DNA from: an uncultured Clostridia bacterium
GTDB taxonomy: Bacteria; Bacillota; Clostridia; TANB77; CAG-508
Assembly: GCA_934169535.1 (NCBI GenBank)
Contig: CAKPOC010000047.1
Coordinates: forward strand, 1-8,220
Length of the DNA stretch: 8,220 bases
Direction of reading: 5' to 3'
The position numbers and the translations under genes are program-made. How positions within the stretch are numbered: the first letter of the stretch is position 1; the number at the start of each line of letters is the position of its first letter. The notes beneath the pieces were generated by a model. The model was given only the letters and a program-made list of their open reading frames with translations. It was not told where the DNA came from and did not search any database. Below are positions 5,203 through 8,220 of this stretch, one piece after another.

Positions 5203-6505
5203 AAACTGGATAGATAAATTAAAACTAATCTTTATTGTAGCTGTTGTATCTTGCATTTCAATCTTTTTTTATTATAAAGTTAGCAATATAATATCTGCTA
5301 GTATATTTGAAATTTTAGCAATATATATTGTATTCAGCATGAAAAAAAAGTATGGCATTTTTATGAATTCTGAAGGAATATTTGGAGGAATTTGGTTCGG
5401 AATAATTGGACTTGCTTGCTTACAGCTACATCAATTTCAAACAAACTGGTCACTAATGACTTGGTTTTATTTAGTGATTTCATATATACTTTTTTTGGCG
5501 GGATATGAGGTAAAAGAAAAAATAAATACTAATACTAAAAATAAAGAAAAAAAGAAAATATCAAAACAAAGATTTTTAGTATATTTGGTTCTATGTGTTC
5601 TATGTGTATGTGCTGTCTTGGCAGTTGAAATTATAATAAGAAAAGAGATTCCACTTTTTTCGAAAAATATGTCAAGCTATATGAATTTCGGGGTAACAGG
5701 ATTACACTATTTTACTGTATGTTCATGTTTAATAATACCAATAAGTATAATATATATTCATTATTATAAGTCAGAACTTAAAGTTATGGATTATGTACTT
5801 ATAGCTATAATGGGTGCAATTAGTGTAGCAATTCCAATTTTAATTGTATCGAGGCAATTATTAATAATAACATTAGTCTTATCTGTTTCAGTAATTTCAA
5901 TTTTAAATAAGAAAATCGAAAGTAAAATTTTAATAGTGGTTGCAGTAATTGGAACTATTGGATGGGGACTAATTAGTCAGTACAGAAATCAAGATGATAA
6001 TTATTTAAAACGAGCATTACAAATACAAGATGATTGCGCTCTTTCAACTAAGCAAATGCAAGTGTACATGTATTTAACATGCAACTTTGACAATTTTGAT
6101 TTGAATGTTGGAAATTTAGATAAATATTATTATGGACAAAAATGTGCTTTTCCTATTTTTGCATTTACAGGATTAAAATTTAAAATCCCATCTACAACAG
6201 AAGATACTTTAATCAGAATAGTAAAAACCTATAATACGTATCCTATGATAACTGAGCCATACCAGGATTTCGGAGGAATAGGGATATGCTTATATATGTT
6301 TTTAATTGGAGTTGTTTGTGGTTATGTAGATTCGCTAAATAATAAAAGCATATCAAATATTATAATAAAAGCTGTTATAAAATATTGCTTAGTATTTTCA
6401 TTCTTTACAAATGGCTTTGCAACTCCAGCAATATGGTTTTATATAATTGTAATGATAGCATCAAATTTTATATTCTTTAGAAATATGGAATTAAAGGAAG
6501 AGTAA
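5183..6505 (+). CDS. Wzy-type O-antigen/oligosaccharide repeat-unit polymerase
   Basis: A 440-residue integral membrane protein with about 11-12 hydrophobic helices (roughly 13-31, 34-52, 64-82, 90-107, 130-151, 172-192, 203-222, 225-241, 248-264, 363-382, 391-408, 413-432). One large hydrophilic loop (about 265-360) is expected to face outside. This layout, together with SRQLL (223-227), the YMYLTCNFDNF segment (295-305) and the EPYQDFGGIG segment (358-367) before a helix, fits the Wzy/oligosaccharide repeat-unit polymerase group. These proteins join flipped undecaprenyl-linked repeat units into a chain. Sequence conservation in Wzy proteins is low, so the call leans on topology and operon position among glycosyltransferases. 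AGGAG (5171-5175) lies 7 nt before the ATG. The gene starts 20 bp inside the preceding GT gene and ends 2 bp before the next. A flippase is the main alternative, but the large outer loop argues against it. Confidence 0.82.
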   Translation: MEIEKNKNWIDKLKLIFIVAVVSCISIFFYYKVSNIISASIFEILAIYIVFSMKKKYGIFMNSEGIFGGIWFGIIGLACLQLHQFQTNWSLMTWFYLVISYILFLAGYEVKEKINTNTKNKEKKKISKQRFLVYLVLCVLCVCAVLAVEIIIRKEIPLFSKNMSSYMNFGVTGLHYFTVCSCLIIPISIIYIHYYKSELKVMDYVLIAIMGAISVAIPILIVSRQLLIITLVLSVSVISILNKKIESKILIVVAVIGTIGWGLISQYRNQDDNYLKRALQIQDDCALSTKQMQVYMYLTCNFDNFDLNVGNLDKYYYGQKCAFPIFAFTGLKFKIPSTTEDTLIRIVKTYNTYPMITEPYQDFGGIGICLYMFLIGVVCGYVDSLNNKSISNIIIKAVIKYCLVFSFFTNGFATPAIWFYIIVMIASNFIFFRNMELKEE

Positions 6506-6507
6506 CA

Positions 6508-7476
6508 ATGGAGAAGTTGGTAAGTATTATTATTCCAGTATATAATGCTGAAAAATATATAAAAAAATGTATTGAAAGCATAATAAATCAAACATATAAA
6601 AATATAGAAATTATAGTCGTAGATGATGGCTCAAAAGATAATTCTCTTAATATTATAAAAAAATATGAGAATGACAGCAGAGTAAAAATAATTTCAACTC
6701 AAAACCACGGAGTATCTGCTGGAGATTTTGTTATGTTTGTAGATTCTGACGACTGGATTGAAAGTAATGCAGTAGAAGTTTTGTTAAATGCTGCAGTTGA
6801 ACAGAATGCAGAAATTGTTCAATCAAGTTACTATCAAGATGAAGATGGACATATAGAGCTAAAGCAAAGAAAAATTAAGCAAGATGGAATTAAAGAGCTA
6901 AAAGAAAAGATCTTTTTGGTAAATACAATGAATGACATAAATTTTGGAGCCCTTAGGTGCGTGTGGGGAAAAATATTTAAAAAGGAAATTATACAAAATA
7001 CAAGATTTGATGAAAATATTTATTTGTTAGAAGATGGAATATTTATATATGAATGTATGGAAAATATAGAATGTTTTCAATTCATTAATCAGTACTTGTA
7101 CCATTATAGAAAAGTCGAAACATCCGCATGTAATAGATTTAATGAAGATCAATTAGCTCAATATAAAAATATTTCGAATAAATTGTTAAGAATATTAACC
7201 AAAGATCAAATTCAACTTTATTATAAGGTTATGTTAGAATGTATAATGACATATATTTCGAGATTAGCTAATTATTCAAAAATAGGAAAAAATGAAAAGA
7301 TTAAATTAATAGAAAATCTAGTTAAAGATAACCAATATGAAGAGGCAATAAAGCACATTGACTTAAATATTTTAAACAAAAAAGAAAAAATAACAATATT
7401 CTTGTTGAAAAATAATATGCTTCAAATGTTATATTTAATATGCAAAATTAAAGACTTGATAAAAGGGAGAAAATAA
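6508..7476 (+). CDS. GT2 family glycosyltransferase with apparent internal deletion
   Basis: A 322-residue GT2 enzyme of the type common in Gram-positive capsule loci. It has VSIIIPVYNAEKYI (5-18), IIVVDDGSKDNS (35-46), VDSDDW (78-83, the metal-binding DxD), VWGKIFKKE (152-160) and LLEDGIF (173-179), which carries the probable catalytic base. A C-terminal part of about 120 residues follows the GT domain. Oddly, GVSA (68-71) is followed directly by GDFVMF (72-77). Related enzymes usually have about ten more residues here, forming a helix with an A-R-N-x-G motif. The frame is intact, so this would be an in-frame loss of roughly 30 bp at 6720/6721. It may weaken or abolish sugar-nucleotide binding, or the protein may be a divergent variant. 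GGAAG (6496-6500) is the ribosome site, 7 nt upstream; the pyruvyl transferase gene begins 3 bp after the stop. Confidence 0.88.
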   Translation: MEKLVSIIIPVYNAEKYIKKCIESIINQTYKNIEIIVVDDGSKDNSLNIIKKYENDSRVKIISTQNHGVSAGDFVMFVDSDDWIESNAVEVLLNAAVEQNAEIVQSSYYQDEDGHIELKQRKIKQDGIKELKEKIFLVNTMNDINFGALRCVWGKIFKKEIIQNTRFDENIYLLEDGIFIYECMENIECFQFINQYLYHYRKVETSACNRFNEDQLAQYKNISNKLLRILTKDQIQLYYKVMLECIMTYISRLANYSKIGKNEKIKLIENLVKDNQYEEAIKHIDLNILNKKEKITIFLLKNNMLQMLYLICKIKDLIKGRK

Positions 7477-7479
7477 AGA

Positions 7480-8220
7480 ATGAAAAAAGTAGCAATTGTT
7501 ACAATTTATGATAATAACAACTATGGTAATAGATTACAAAATTATGCCACTCAAGAAGTAATAAAAAAATTAGATATGGATGTTACTACTTTAAAAAATA
7601 GCTATTTATTAAATAAAGAATGTGGAAACAAACAGTACATAGTACAATACATAAAGTTTTGTATTAGAAATGTTCAAAGCTATATGCAAAATTTTAGTAG
7701 AAGACTAAAATTTGATAAATTTAATAAAAATATAAAGCTATCGAAAAAATATGTAACTAAATACAACATTAATAAATTAAATAATAAATTTGACTATTTT
7801 ATATGTGGAAGTGACCAAGTATGGAATCCAGAATTTAGAAGAATGACAAATTTTGAGTTGTTAGAATTTGCGGACTCGCAAAAAAGAATTGCATTTTCGG
7901 CAAGTTTTGGGTCAAGCCGTATTGATGAAAAATATCTAAAAAAAGCTAAAAAAGAATTAGAAAAATTTAAATGTATATCTGTTAGGGAAAATGCAGGGAA
8001 GGAAATAGTAAATAAACTTACAGAAAGAGAAAACATAGAAGTATTGGTTGATCCTACTATGTTGCTAAAAAAAGAAGAATGGGGAAAGATTGAAAGAAAA
8101 CCTAAAGAATTAGCGAATGGAGAAAAATATATATTAAATTATTTTCTTGGAGAAATACCTGAGGAAAAGAAAAAAGCAATAGAGGATTTTGCAAAAGAAA
8201 AAAATTATAAAATAATAAAT
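7480..8220 (+). CDS. Polysaccharide pyruvyl transferase family protein (3' partial)
   Basis: An open frame runs from ATG 7480 to the window edge (247 codons, no stop), so the C-terminal part is missing; members usually have about 350-400 residues. The start MKKVAIVTIYDNNNYGNRLQ, with the NYGNRLQNYA motif (14-23), plus YFICGSDQVWNP (107-118), RIAFSASFG (137-145) and VDPTMLL (194-200), identifies the PF04230 pyruvyl transferase family. Such enzymes move pyruvate from phosphoenolpyruvate onto a sugar as a ketal, adding negative charge to the glycan; some relatives in GT operons have unproven activity. GGGAG (7465-7469) lies 10 nt upstream and the gap to the preceding GT gene is 3 bp, so it is part of the same operon. 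It suggests that the finished polymer is acidic. The start choice is firm because family similarity begins at the first residues. Confidence 0.9.
   Translation, partial: MKKVAIVTIYDNNNYGNRLQNYATQEVIKKLDMDVTTLKNSYLLNKECGNKQYIVQYIKFCIRNVQSYMQNFSRRLKFDKFNKNIKLSKKYVTKYNINKLNNKFDYFICGSDQVWNPEFRRMTNFELLEFADSQKRIAFSASFGSSRIDEKYLKKAKKELEKFKCISVRENAGKEIVNKLTERENIEVLVDPTMLLKKEEWGKIERKPKELANGEKYILNYFLGEIPEEKKKAIEDFAKEKNYKIIN

Noticed and set aside
7794..8036. Minus-strand open frame opposite the pyruvyl transferase
   Set aside because: The + strand frame here carries family motifs (GSDQVWNP, AFSASFG) and is open to the window edge; the antisense frame is a shadow.

Overview
The window is strongly AT-rich, with clostridial-type Shine-Dalgarno sites (AGGAG/GGGG) and A-rich codon use. 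It reads as a low-GC Bacillota chromosome, most likely a member of the Clostridia. This placement rests on composition and protein style only. All convincing genes lie on the + strand and belong to one surface-polysaccharide (capsule, EPS or wall polysaccharide) biosynthesis locus.

Layout. (1) Positions 1-1174 are the end of an upstream transcription unit. It holds a gene, cut by the left window edge, that joins the C-terminal part of a VanZ-like membrane domain to a complete Alg14/PssD-like glycosyltransferase subunit, followed by the catalytic Alg13/PssE-like subunit, which most plausibly starts at TTG 686. (2) Positions 1175-1701 contain no gene. They hold three tandem copies of an approximately 104-bp imperfect palindrome with near-identical 25-27-bp spacers, then a likely promoter and a leader of about 80 nt. 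(3) Positions 1702-8220 are a tightly packed operon: an LCP-family wall-polysaccharide ligase, a polyisoprenyl-phosphate sugar-1-phosphate transferase, two GT2 glycosyltransferases, a Wzy-type polymerase, a third GT2 enzyme, and a polysaccharide pyruvyl transferase cut by the right window edge. Intergenic distances are 22, 1, 10, -20, 2 and 3 bp.

Working model (inference from families). The phosphosugar transferase starts a repeat unit on undecaprenyl phosphate. The Alg13/14-like pair and the GT2 enzymes extend it, the pyruvyl transferase adds an acidic pyruvate ketal, Wzy polymerises the flipped units, and the LCP enzyme attaches the chain to peptidoglycan. No flippase (Wzx) and no chain-length or tyrosine-kinase regulators are in the window; they may lie outside it.

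The points most worth a second look are the VanZ-Alg14 fusion, the triple structured palindrome between the two gene blocks, a GT2 gene that appears to have lost about 10 conserved residues just before its DxD motif, and a G7 tract near the 3' end of another GT gene. I did not recognise a wholly new system.
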